Shown one piece after another: positions 1-7,383 of a DNA stretch of 18,990 nucleotides. A program made the translations under genes and the position numbers. This stretch comes from Alistipes sp. UBA943 (GTDB lineage: Bacteria; Bacteroidota; Bacteroidia; Bacteroidales; Rikenellaceae), in assembly GCA_002293345.1 (NCBI GenBank), contig DBDB01000015.1, forward strand, positions 348-19,337, in the 5' to 3' direction. The first letter of the stretch is position 1; each line of letters opens with the position of its first letter. Below the pieces are notes generated by a model, which ran no database searches, was not told the origin of the DNA, and worked only from the letters and a program-made list of their open reading frames with translations.

Positions 1-122
1 CAAAGCGAAGACCCCTTTGTTTCACATCGTTACGATGCCTTTTCACCAAAAAGCGGCGGTCTGAAAAAGGTCTTGAAAAAAAGAAAAAGGGAACGGTTAA
101 GACAAAGGTTTTAGAAAAAAAT
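1..122. other. AT-rich segment downstream of tkt, no gene recognised
   Basis: This stretch lies beyond the tkt stop codon and reaches the window edge. It is rich in A and T runs and shows no convincing coding frame. A small inverted repeat, CATCG-TTA-CGATG, sits at about 25-37. A second loose pair, CAAAG at 1-5 and CTTTG at 15-19, is also present. Neither is long or followed by a clear T-tract in the tkt direction, so I do not call a terminator. It may hold the 3' flank of tkt and the upstream region of a gene outside the window. Confidence 0.4.
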
Positions 123-2153
123 CTATTTTAACAATTCACGAACCTCTTGTGCGACAGTTTCGGGCGTGAAGCCGAACTCTTGATCGAGAACTTTATAGGG
201 AGCCGAGTAACCGAAGTGCGTGAGTCCATGGATACGTCCATTGTCACCGACGAGCGATTGGAGTGTCACGGGTAATCCGGACGTGAGTCCGTATCGCAAC
301 ATGCCATCCGGGAGGACGGATTTCCGGTACGACACGGGTTGATCGCGGAAGAGCCCTTCGCTCGGCACACTTACCACCCTCACCTTGATTCCCTCTTCGG
401 CCAGCAGTTTGGCTCCCTCGACAAGTGTCGACACCTCGGAACCCGATGCAAGCATCACGACGGCCGGTTTGGCACTATCGACTACCGTGTAGGCGCCTTT
501 ACAGAGCTGCATTGCCTCTTCGCGACGGCTCTTGCTTCCCAACGCGGGGAGGTTCTTGATATCCTGACGCGAGAGGATGAGTGCCGTGGGACGTTGCTCT
601 TCGAGGGCCTGTTTCCATGCCATGACAGTCTCCTCGCCGTCCGCGGGACGCAACACCACCATCGACCGTTCGCCACGGTGGTTATGGAGGTGTTCCATGA
701 GGCGTATTTGCGCTTCGTGCTCGACGGGTTGGTGCGTCGGTCCGTCCTCACCGACACGGAATGAGTCGTGTGTCCAGACATAGATCACATGCAGACGCAT
801 CAATGCAGCCAGTCGTACGGCGGGTTTCATGTAGTCCGAGAAGACGAAGAACGTGCCGCACGCCGGAATCACACCGCCATGCAGCGCCATGCCGTTCATG
901 ATGCACGCCATCGTGAATTCCGATACGCCAGCCTGGAAGAATTTACCTGAGAAATCACCGCGCGTGAAGGCATGGGTCTTTTTCAGGTATCCATCCGTTT
1001 TGTCCGAGTTGGAGAGGTCTGCCGACGCGACGATCAGGTTGTCCACCTTCTCGCCATAGTAGGACAGTACGGTGGCCGATGCGGTGCGCGTGGCACTGTC
1101 GGGCTTCACCTCGATGGACTTGTAGTCCATCTCGGGCAACTCGTTAGAAAGGAATTGGTCGAGCTTGCGTGCGATGTCCTTGTGGGACGCACGCCAACTC
1201 TTTTCAGTCTCGTGCATGGCGGCGACCCATGCACGAAGCTCCGCTTTTCGTGCATCGAAAGCCTGCCGGCTTTCGTCGAATATGCGGAACGCATCTTCGG
1301 GGTCGCCGCCGAGGTTACGCACAGTGGCCGCGAAGTCTGCACCTGCACTCGACAGAGGTTGCCCGTGTGTGGACACCTGGTCCTCGAACGACGAACCGTC
1401 ACTCTTGACAGCCCCTTTACCCATCACGGTACGCCCGATGATCAACGTCGGACGTTCGGTTTCGGCATTGGCCGCGGCGAGCGCGGCACGGATCTGCCCG
1501 GCGTCGTGCCCGTCGATATCCAGCACGTTCCAGTTCCACGCCCGATATTTCGCCGCGATGTCTTCTGTGTCGACCTCATCGACTTTGGTGGATAGCTGCA
1601 CGTTGTTCGCGTCGTAGAACATGATCAGGTTGTGCATACCGAGATGTCCGGCGATACGTCCCACGCCTGCCGACACCTCCTCCTCGACACCTCCGTCCGA
1701 GATGTAAGCGTATGTTTTGTGCGCCATCCACTCGCCGAAACGTGCCACCATGAAACGTTCCGCGATGGCGGCCCCGAGCGCCATGGCATGTCCCTGTCCG
1801 AGGGGCCCGGAAGTGTTTTCTATACCGTGCGCGAGATCGACCTCCGGATGCCCGGGTGTCGCGCTCCCCCACTGACGGAATGCCATCAGGTCCTCCGTGG
1901 AAAAGCTGCCTGCCAGTGCCAACGTGGCATAGAGCATGGGCGACATGTGTCCCGGATCGAGGAAAAACCTGTCCCGGAAAGGATAGTTGAGATTGTCGGG
2001 GTCGTAGCGCAGGAACTCCGTGTAGAGAACGGTCATAAAGTCCGCGCCGCCCATCGCACCGCCGGGGTGACCGGACTTGGCACGTTCGACCATCGCCGCA
2101 GCGAGGATACGGATGTTATCGGCGACCCGTGGGGTCAAGTTTTTTGCGTGCAT
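123..2153 (-). CDS. tkt: Transketolase
   Basis: Thiamine-diphosphate enzyme of the non-oxidative pentose phosphate pathway, moving two-carbon ketol units between sugar phosphates in the cytosol. Counting from the ATG at 2153 (676 aa, a full-length single-chain transketolase), it has the N-terminal AKSGHPGG motif with His29, GPLGQG at about 116-121, and the diphosphate/Mg segment SDGGVEEE at about 152-159 followed by an Asn near 184. The pyrimidine domain carries VGEDGPTHQP with the catalytic Glu, and a C-terminal transketolase domain follows. A TTG at 2171 is in frame, but the ATG gives the usual spacing of about ten residues before ADNIRIL. Even so the gene begins 38 nt inside the end of clpX, which suggests coupled translation. 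It is the last gene of the tig-clpP-clpX-tkt run and has no metabolic link to it. Confidence 0.95.
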   Translation of the reverse strand: MHAKNLTPRVADNIRILAAAMVERAKSGHPGGAMGGADFMTVLYTEFLRYDPDNLNYPFRDRFFLDPGHMSPMLYATLALAGSFSTEDLMAFRQWGSATPGHPEVDLAHGIENTSGPLGQGHAMALGAAIAERFMVARFGEWMAHKTYAYISDGGVEEEVSAGVGRIAGHLGMHNLIMFYDANNVQLSTKVDEVDTEDIAAKYRAWNWNVLDIDGHDAGQIRAALAAANAETERPTLIIGRTVMGKGAVKSDGSSFEDQVSTHGQPLSSAGADFAATVRNLGGDPEDAFRIFDESRQAFDARKAELRAWVAAMHETEKSWRASHKDIARKLDQFLSNELPEMDYKSIEVKPDSATRTASATVLSYYGEKVDNLIVASADLSNSDKTDGYLKKTHAFTRGDFSGKFFQAGVSEFTMACIMNGMALHGGVIPACGTFFVFSDYMKPAVRLAALMRLHVIYVWTHDSFRVGEDGPTHQPVEHEAQIRLMEHLHNHRGERSMVVLRPADGEETVMAWKQALEEQRPTALILSRQDIKNLPALGSKSRREEAMQLCKGAYTVVDSAKPAVVMLASGSEVSTLVEGAKLLAEEGIKVRVVSVPSEGLFRDQPVSYRKSVLPDGMLRYGLTSGLPVTLQSLVGDNGRIHGLTHFGYSAPYKVLDQEFGFTPETVAQEVRELLK

Positions 2154-3351
2154 ATTGGGGAGTAATTTCAAATTTTTTCTTTCCGGATTGTGGCAGGTCG
2201 AACATGGCGTCGATCATCACGGCCTCACAGATGGACCTCAATCCACGCGCGCCGAGTTTGTACTCGACGGCCTTGTCGACGATATAGTCCAGCGTTTCGG
2301 GAGCGAACGTGAGTTCTATGCCGTCCATCGCGAGCAGGTGTTCGTACTGCTTGACGATGGCGTTCTTGGGTTCGGTGAGGATGGAGCGGAGGGCCTTCCT
2401 GTCGAGGGGTTCCATGTAGGTGATCACAGGCAGACGTCCCACCAATTCCGGGATCAATCCATACGCACGTAGATCTTGTGGCATGATATAGGGCAGCAAA
2501 TTATCCCTATCGGCAGTCCCGCTTCCGGCACGCGACGCCGTGGCGTGATACCCGACGGAACGGGTGTTGAGCCGCTGTGCGATCTTCTTCTCGATACCGT
2601 CGAACGCACCGCCACAGATGAAGAGGATGTTGCGCGTGTTGACCTGGATGTAGGGTTGATCGGGATGCTTGCGTCCGCCCTGGGGAGGCACATTGACGAC
2701 CGTCCCTTCGAGGATTTTGAGCAGCGCCTGCTGCACACCCTCACCCGACACGTCGCGTGTGATCGAAGGGTTATCGCTCTTGCGTGCGATCTTGTCTATC
2801 TCGTCGATAAAGATGATCCCCTGTTCGGCGGCATGGACATCGTAATTGGCCGCTTGCAGGAGCCGTGTGAGGATACTCTCCACATCTTCACCCACATATC
2901 CGGCTTCGGTCAACACCGTGGCATCGACGATCGAGAAGGGCACGTGGAGGAGCCGCGCGATGGTTTTCGCGAGCAGGGTTTTCCCCGTTCCTGTGGGACC
3001 GACCAGGATGACGTTCGATTTGTCCACTTCCACTTTCTGTTTTTCGCGGGCACCTTCGACTCCGCCTTGCTCGTCCTCAGGGGGAAGTACGTTATGTACG
3101 TCCCTGCCGTCGGGGTCGACGGCTAAACATGACCCACCCCCAACCCCCGCCTCAGGCAGGGATTTTATCCTCTTTGTATTGGAGCCAAATTTGCTCCCCG
3201 AAATTCCAGAAAGTTCTCTCTTTTCAAGCACTTCGTAAAGGAGTCGCTTGTAGTGGTTGTACACGGCGACGGAGAGGTATCGTTTGGCGGCATCCTGACC
3301 GATCACATATTGATCGAGAAAGGCTTTGATTTCGCCCGGTTTTTGCAGCAT
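2116..3351 (-). CDS. clpX: ATP-dependent Clp protease ATPase subunit ClpX, without zinc-binding domain and with a long insertion
   Basis: AAA+ unfoldase that feeds substrates into ClpP. The 411-aa frame has every core motif: GYVG pore loop at 151-154, Walker A GPTGTGKT at 118-125, Walker B IIFIDEID at 179-186, the RKH loop at 227-229, VGY at about 266-268 where proteobacterial ClpX has the ClpP-docking IGF, and sensor-2 GARGLRS at 367-373. Two things are odd. The protein starts at MLQKPGEIKAFLDQYVIGQD, where the AAA+ domain begins, so the roughly 60-residue four-cysteine zinc-binding domain usual in ClpX is absent. The clpP stop is only 26 bp upstream, leaving no room for it. Second, residues about 42-108 are extra relative to the short linker normally found between NHYKRLL and the strand before Walker A. 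The insertion keeps the frame open. Since the ATPase core is intact, I expect a working unfoldase with altered substrate or adaptor handling. Confidence 0.93.
   Translation of the reverse strand: MLQKPGEIKAFLDQYVIGQDAAKRYLSVAVYNHYKRLLYEVLEKRELSGISGSKFGSNTKRIKSLPEAGVGGGSCLAVDPDGRDVHNVLPPEDEQGGVEGAREKQKVEVDKSNVILVGPTGTGKTLLAKTIARLLHVPFSIVDATVLTEAGYVGEDVESILTRLLQAANYDVHAAEQGIIFIDEIDKIARKSDNPSITRDVSGEGVQQALLKILEGTVVNVPPQGGRKHPDQPYIQVNTRNILFICGGAFDGIEKKIAQRLNTRSVGYHATASRAGSGTADRDNLLPYIMPQDLRAYGLIPELVGRLPVITYMEPLDRKALRSILTEPKNAIVKQYEHLLAMDGIELTFAPETLDYIVDKAVEYKLGARGLRSICEAVMIDAMFDLPQSGKKKFEITPQYARKKLDPTGRR
3028..3228 (-). repeat. In-frame insertion in clpX, partly resembling an interspersed repeat
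   Basis: This segment encodes ClpX residues about 42-108. Its upstream half (about 3125-3228) differs from the surrounding gene: it is AT-richer, with runs of C and contained inverted repeats. On the minus strand CCTGCCTGAGGCGGG folds into a 6-bp stem with one T-G pair, followed by a G-rich GGTTGGGGGTGGGTC tract. GGAGC and GCTCC flank a 7-base AT-rich core. Its translation includes SLPEAGVGGGS, the kind of peptide produced when small Bacteroidota repeats are read through. The downstream half (3028-3124) is GC-richer and encodes an acidic, Gly/Glu-rich stretch with codon use nearer the host gene. No second copy is in this window, so repeat status is inferred from character only. Confidence 0.45.
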
Positions 3352-3377
3352 AACTGTACGGTTTGGGAGGGTAGTTT

Positions 3378-4064
3378 CTATTTGCGTTTCGAGAGCACGT
3401 CGTCGATCAGGCCGTAGTCTTTGGCCTCCTTGGCGGAGAGCCAGTAGTCGCGATCGGCATCCTTTTCGATCTTCTTGATCCCCACGCCGGAGTGCACGGC
3501 CAGGATGTGATACAGTTCCTGTTTGGTTTTGACGATCTCACGTGCGGTGATCTCGATATCCGAAGCTTGCCCTTCGACACCTCCGAGGGGTTGATGGATC
3601 ATGATACGGGCGTGGGGCAACGCGGCACGTTTGCCTTGGGCACCTGCAGTGAGCAGGATGGCGCTCATCGAGGCGGCGAGACCGGTGCAGAGGGTGCCCA
3701 CGTCGGGACGCACGAGTTGCATCGTGTCATAGATCCCGAGTCCCGCGGTGACGGACCCGCCCGGGGAGTTGATGTAGATCTGAATATCCTTTTCGGAATC
3801 GACCGATTCGAGGAAGAGGAGCTGTGCCTGGATGATATTGGCCGCATCGTCATACACGGGTGCCCCGAGGAAGATGATGCGGTCCATCATCAGCCGCGAG
3901 AACACGTCCATGGTTGCGACGTTGAGTTGCCGCTCCTCGATGATCGTGGGCGACACGTACGACCCGCCTTGCGCCATGGTTTGCCCGGCGAGAGAGGAGA
4001 AGTTGTGCAGTTTGAGGCTGCTTATGCCGTGGTGTCCGCGGGCATATTTTTCAAATTCGGTCAT
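3378..4064 (-). CDS. clpP: ATP-dependent Clp protease proteolytic subunit ClpP
   Basis: Serine peptidase that forms the tetradecameric degradation chamber used by ClpX. The 228-aa protein carries the complete catalytic triad: Ser132 in GLAASMSA, His157 in MIHQPLGG and Asp206 in ADRDYWLSA. The oligomerisation and substrate-groove motif YINSPGGSV is at 97-105. Length and the N-terminal stretch containing EERQLNVATMDVFSRLMMDR fit Bacteroidales ClpP, which begins about 20 residues earlier than the E. coli protein and is probably processed. It starts 2 bp after tig ends and finishes 26 bp before clpX, so tig, clpP and clpX form one transcription unit, the common bacterial arrangement. I see nothing abnormal in it, in contrast to its partner ClpX. 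Confidence 0.96.
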   Translation of the reverse strand: MTEFEKYARGHHGISSLKLHNFSSLAGQTMAQGGSYVSPTIIEERQLNVATMDVFSRLMMDRIIFLGAPVYDDAANIIQAQLLFLESVDSEKDIQIYINSPGGSVTAGLGIYDTMQLVRPDVGTLCTGLAASMSAILLTAGAQGKRAALPHARIMIHQPLGGVEGQASDIEITAREIVKTKQELYHILAVHSGVGIKKIEKDADRDYWLSAKEAKDYGLIDDVLSKRK

Positions 4065-4066
4065 CG

Positions 4067-5392
4067 TTACAGTTCTTTTGCTAATTTGGCAAAGTCATCT
4101 GCCGACACGGCTTTTTCGGCGACGGTGACTTTGGCTTTGAGCGTGTCGACCACCTTCACTTCGTACAGTCGTTCGTAGATGCGTTGTCCCTGCTCCTTGT
4201 CTTGCAAAATACGTACCGCGTAGTCGGACAGCAGGTTGTCGGGCGCGGTGGGCATGCCGTATTGTGCGAATTGCGCTTGTGCGAAGCGTTTCGCCTCCTC
4301 GACAGCCTCCTCGGTAGCGACGGTAATCTTTTCCGCCTCGATGAAGTGGCGTTGGAGGAAGTTCCAAGAGAATTGTTTGAGGAACGTATCGAAATCCTTC
4401 TCGATATCCTCTTTCGAGAATTTGCCCTCGTTGATCACGTAGAGCCACCGTTTGAGGAACTCCACGGGCATGGCGAGGTTGGCTTTTTTGAGCACATAGT
4501 CACGCAACTGCATGGAGAAGAGGTAATCCGTCTCGCGACGCAACTCTTTCGATATCTCGGCGTCGATGAACGTGTCGAACTCGGCAGCGGATTTCACCTG
4601 TCCCTCGGGGAAGGCCATCTTGAAGAATTCATCGTTGATCTCCGGCTCGGCGAACTTGCGGATACCTGTAATTTCGAGTTCGAATTCGGGTTTGATGCCG
4701 GCGAGTTCGTTCTCCTTGACTTGGAGGATGGAGGCACGTTGCGACGGGGTTTTGTAGATCTCTTCGATATTGACCGTCGTTTTAAAGCCTTTCGTCTTAC
4801 CGACGAAAGGCTTGCGGCCTTTTTCGTCGAGCGAAATAAGGCCGAGGTACGCCTCGTCGACATGGATATCGCCGTTATCGAGCGTCACGGTGAGCGCTTC
4901 GTCACTGGTCACGGTTTCGGCATCGACGAGGCGGCCGAAACGACGGAGGAAGTTGGCACGGTACTCGTCACGCATCTTTTTGTCGACTTTGATCGTGTGG
5001 TACGTGACTTTATCTTTGTCCGTCAGTTCAAACGACACTTCGGGCGCGCGTCCCGCCTCGAACAGAAACTCGAAGGAGGTGTCGTTATCGAAATCGAGCT
5101 CTTTTTGCTCCTCGGAGGGGATGACGTCACCGACATACTGGATATTCTCCTTCTTGAGGTACTCGAACGTGGCATCGGATGCGATACGGTAGGTTTGTTC
5201 GGCGACGATGGCTTTGCCGTACATTTTCCTGACGAGCCCGATGGGCACCATTCCGGGACGGAACCCGGGGATATTGGCTTTGCGTTTATAGTCGCGCAAC
5301 GACTTCTCGACAGATTCGTTGTAATCGGACACTTCGACGTTGACTTTGATCAGCAGGTCGTTTTGGGCTCGTTGTTCTTGTGTGATTTTCAT
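4067..5392 (-). CDS. tig: Trigger factor
   Basis: Ribosome-associated chaperone that shields nascent chains at the exit tunnel. The 441-aa protein begins with the ribosome-binding domain, carrying the signature loop ANIPGFRPGMVP at about residues 38-49. A PPIase-like middle domain follows (about 150-245, diverged from the FKBP consensus), then the long helical C-terminal domain with its two arms. Length suits Bacteroidales trigger factors. The ATG at 5392 is preceded by an AT-rich leader, usual for this phylum, and by a candidate -7 element at 5425-5432. It is the first gene of the tig-clpP-clpX operon and transcribes divergently from the cyclotransferase gene. No insertion or truncation is apparent. 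Confidence 0.95.
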   Translation of the reverse strand: MKITQEQRAQNDLLIKVNVEVSDYNESVEKSLRDYKRKANIPGFRPGMVPIGLVRKMYGKAIVAEQTYRIASDATFEYLKKENIQYVGDVIPSEEQKELDFDNDTSFEFLFEAGRAPEVSFELTDKDKVTYHTIKVDKKMRDEYRANFLRRFGRLVDAETVTSDEALTVTLDNGDIHVDEAYLGLISLDEKGRKPFVGKTKGFKTTVNIEEIYKTPSQRASILQVKENELAGIKPEFELEITGIRKFAEPEINDEFFKMAFPEGQVKSAAEFDTFIDAEISKELRRETDYLFSMQLRDYVLKKANLAMPVEFLKRWLYVINEGKFSKEDIEKDFDTFLKQFSWNFLQRHFIEAEKITVATEEAVEEAKRFAQAQFAQYGMPTAPDNLLSDYAVRILQDKEQGQRIYERLYEVKVVDTLKAKVTVAEKAVSADDFAKLAKEL

Positions 5393-5424
5393 ATTTTATA
5401 TTGTTTAAAAACAGTTTGGGCCCC

Positions 5425-5432
5425 CAAAGATA
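5425..5432 (-). promoter_or_regulatory. Candidate -7 element for the tig operon (TATCTTTG)
   Basis: Read on the minus strand this is TATCTTTG, an exact match to the Bacteroidota -7 consensus TAnnTTTG. The expected transcription start would be near 5418, giving a 5' leader of about 26 nt before the tig ATG. I do not find a TTG at the usual 19-21 bp upstream, so the -33 half is weak or missing. The same octamer occurs facing the other way at 5446-5453. Confidence 0.5.
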
Positions 5433-5445
5433 CAAAATAAATCTT

Positions 5446-5453
5446 TATCTTTG
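5446..5453 (+). promoter_or_regulatory. Candidate -7 element for the cyclotransferase operon (TATCTTTG)
   Basis: An exact TAnnTTTG match ending only 5 bp before the ATG at 5459. If used as in other Bacteroidota, transcription would begin at about the start codon, giving a leaderless or nearly leaderless mRNA, unless translation begins at the second ATG at 5468. The nearest TTTG upstream (5415-5418) is 27 bp away, longer than the usual 19-21 bp spacer. Confidence 0.45.
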
Positions 5454-5458
5454 CGAGG

Positions 5459-6253
5459 ATGGAGAGGATGATAATTTGGCTTTTGCTGCCGATGCTTGTG
5501 GCTTGTGGAGGTGCGGTCAAGAGGGGTGCTGTGGCTTCGGAACAACAAACCCGCCAAGAGCCTGTGCTCTATACGTACGAGGTGGTGCGCAGTTTTCCCC
5601 ATTCCACGGATGATTATACGCAGGGTTTGGAGTTCTCGGACGGAGTGTTGTGGGAGGGCACGGGGCTTTTCGGACGTTCGCGTTTGCAAAAGGTCGATGT
5701 GCAGAGTGGCAAGACGGATGTGGTGGCTTCATTGCCACGCGACGAGTTCGGCGAAGGGATCACGGTGTTGGACGGCAAGGTGTATCAACTGACCTGGATG
5801 TCGGGCAAGTGTTACGTGTACGACGAGCGGAGCGGCAAATTGTTACGTACATTCAACTACCCGGGCGAGGGGTGGGGATTGGCGAACAATGGCACGGAAT
5901 TGTACATGAGCGACGGCACGAGCGTGATCCGCGTGCTGGACCCGGAGACGTTTCGACAGAAGCGCAGTTTCGAGGTGACATACCTGGGCCGGCCGATGGA
6001 TTTTCTGAACGAGTTGGAGTGGGTAAATGGCCGCCTCTGGGCCAATGTCTACACGACGGACCAGATTGTAATCATCGACCCGCAAAGCGGCACGGTGGAA
6101 GGTATCGTGGATTTAAGTGGCTTGCTCCCGAAGACCGAGACGAGTGCCACGACGGACGTACTGAACGGTATCGCTGTGAATGCCGCGGGAGAGATCTTCG
6201 TGACGGGTAAAAACTGGCCCAAGCTGTACCAAATAAAGATCAAGGAGCTATGA
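5459..6253 (+). CDS. Glutaminyl-peptide cyclotransferase, plant/bacterial type, lipoprotein
   Basis: Predicted to convert N-terminal glutamine of exported proteins to pyroglutamate in the periplasm. The 264-aa protein begins with a lipoprotein signal, MERMIIWLLLPMLVAC, with lipid-carrying Cys16 and no acidic surface-export tag after it. The rest is the five-bladed propeller fold of the Glu_cyclase_2 family: YTQGLEF (53-59), EGTGLFG (66-72), FGEGI (97-101), QLTWM (110-114), GWGLANNGTELYMSDG (138-153), NELEW (184-188), LWANVYTTDQI (193-203), LNGIA (235-239) and TGKNWPKLY (249-257). I chose the ATG at 5459 because Arg3 gives the signal peptide a positive charge, though ATG 5468 is possible. It opens the plus-strand operon and its stop overlaps the next start as ATGA. 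Bacteroidota often leave Gln at position +1 after signal peptidase cleavage, which fits this enzyme. Confidence 0.9.
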   Translation: MERMIIWLLLPMLVACGGAVKRGAVASEQQTRQEPVLYTYEVVRSFPHSTDDYTQGLEFSDGVLWEGTGLFGRSRLQKVDVQSGKTDVVASLPRDEFGEGITVLDGKVYQLTWMSGKCYVYDERSGKLLRTFNYPGEGWGLANNGTELYMSDGTSVIRVLDPETFRQKRSFEVTYLGRPMDFLNELEWVNGRLWANVYTTDQIVIIDPQSGTVEGIVDLSGLLPKTETSATTDVLNGIAVNAAGEIFVTGKNWPKLYQIKIKEL

Positions 6254-7383
6254 GTGCACCGATGACACCGATTGAGTTCCGCCGCTACCTGCATGCGCAT
6301 GCGGAGCTGTCGTTCCACGAGCATGGAACGCAACGGTTCATCATGGAGCAACTCCAAAAAGCAGGGATTGAGTGTCGGCCGATCGCCAAAACAGGTGTCT
6401 TAGCCAGGATTTGCGGTGACCGGGGAAGAACCGTCGTGTTGCGTGCCGACATTGACGCCCTGCCGATACATGAAGAGGTGGATGTCGCATGGAAGTCACA
6501 GAATGAAGGCGTGATGCATGCGTGCGGACACGATTTGCATGCCGCGGTGCTGTACGGGGTGCTGCTACGCTTGAAAGATGCGTCGTTCGATGGGCAGATA
6601 TATGGACTATTCCAGCCTGCCGAGGAGGTCGCGCCGGGAGGGGCTGTGGAGGTATTGAAGGAGTTGGATGCGACGGGCGAGCTGGGTGCAAATGTGGTAT
6701 TTATCGGCGAGCATGTGGAGCCGGAGATGGCTACCGGCACGTTGGGATTCCGGGCAGGCACGTACATGGCATCGAGCGACGAGATACGTGCCACGGTACG
6801 CGGACGGGGCGGTCATGCGGCTCTTCGCGCCGCGCTCACCGACACGGTGAGTGCCGCGTCGCAGCTTGTGCTGCTCCTTACGGCTATGACCGCCACCGCC
6901 GAGGATGGAGGTCGCGTGGTATCTATCGGCAAGTTGGAGGCTGCTGGTGCGACGAACATCATTCCGGACAGTGTATACATGGAGGGCACGATGCGTGTGT
7001 TCAATGAGGCGGAACGCGGTGAGTTAAAAAATAAGATCCTTGCCGAGGCGGCGGCAAACGACAGGCAGTACGGTACGACGACGGAGGTCGTGTTCACGGA
7101 GGGCTACCCGTGTGTGGTAAACGACGAGGCCTTGACGCAACGCGCGATCGCACTGGCCCGAAAGATGGATATTGCGTACACGGAACCCTTGCCGTTACGA
7201 ATGACGTCGGACGATTTCGGATACTACACGCAGCGCTACCCGTCGCTGTATTACAGACTGGGCGTGGGCCCGAACGTAGGGGCGTTGCACACCTCGACGT
7301 TCAATCCCAATGAAGACGCGATCGCAGTGGCGGTCGACTACATGACGCGGTTGGCGTCAGACACATTACAAACAACGAAATGA
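6250..7383 (+). CDS. M20 family metallopeptidase / N-acyl-amino-acid amidohydrolase
   Basis: Zinc- or manganese-dependent amidohydrolase of the M20D type (hippurate, N-acyl amino acid and IAA-amino acid hydrolases). The 377-aa protein has the two-metal site: Cys92 and His94 in MHACGHDLHA, the Glu pair in FQPAEE (121-126), His155 in GEHVEP and His347 in GALHTSTFN. RADIDALPIHE at 65-75 is the conserved segment before the metal cysteine. RGRGGHAA at 184-191 lies in the lid/dimerisation domain. There is no signal peptide, so it acts in the cytosol. Start and stop both form ATGA overlaps with neighbours, so its translation is coupled to the cyclotransferase and to RNase R. The substrate cannot be read from sequence; de-acylation of N-blocked amino acids is a reasonable guess. 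Placement after a glutamine cyclase does not itself show a pyroglutamyl substrate. Confidence 0.87.
   Translation: MSAPMTPIEFRRYLHAHAELSFHEHGTQRFIMEQLQKAGIECRPIAKTGVLARICGDRGRTVVLRADIDALPIHEEVDVAWKSQNEGVMHACGHDLHAAVLYGVLLRLKDASFDGQIYGLFQPAEEVAPGGAVEVLKELDATGELGANVVFIGEHVEPEMATGTLGFRAGTYMASSDEIRATVRGRGGHAALRAALTDTVSAASQLVLLLTAMTATAEDGGRVVSIGKLEAAGATNIIPDSVYMEGTMRVFNEAERGELKNKILAEAAANDRQYGTTTEVVFTEGYPCVVNDEALTQRAIALARKMDIAYTEPLPLRMTSDDFGYYTQRYPSLYYRLGVGPNVGALHTSTFNPNEDAIAVAVDYMTRLASDTLQTTK

Noticed and set aside
25..37. Small hairpin as a tkt terminator
   Set aside because: The stem is only 5 bp and there is no T-tract in the tkt direction.
2154..2171. TTG start for tkt at 2171
   Set aside because: The ATG at 2153 gives the N-terminal length usual for the family, and the longer form would only deepen the overlap with clpX.
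2116..3351. clpX as a pseudogene because of its missing domain and insertion
   Set aside because: The frame is open throughout and all ATPase, pore and sensor motifs are intact, so it reads as a modified but working gene.
5415..5418. TTTG as the -33 element for the cyclotransferase promoter
   Set aside because: The 27-bp spacer to TATCTTTG is longer than the usual 19-21 bp.
4184..5440. A 418-codon plus-strand open frame opposite tig
   Set aside because: The trigger factor on the other strand is unmistakable; the antisense product is a mirror of its acidic, helical composition and has no start context of its own.
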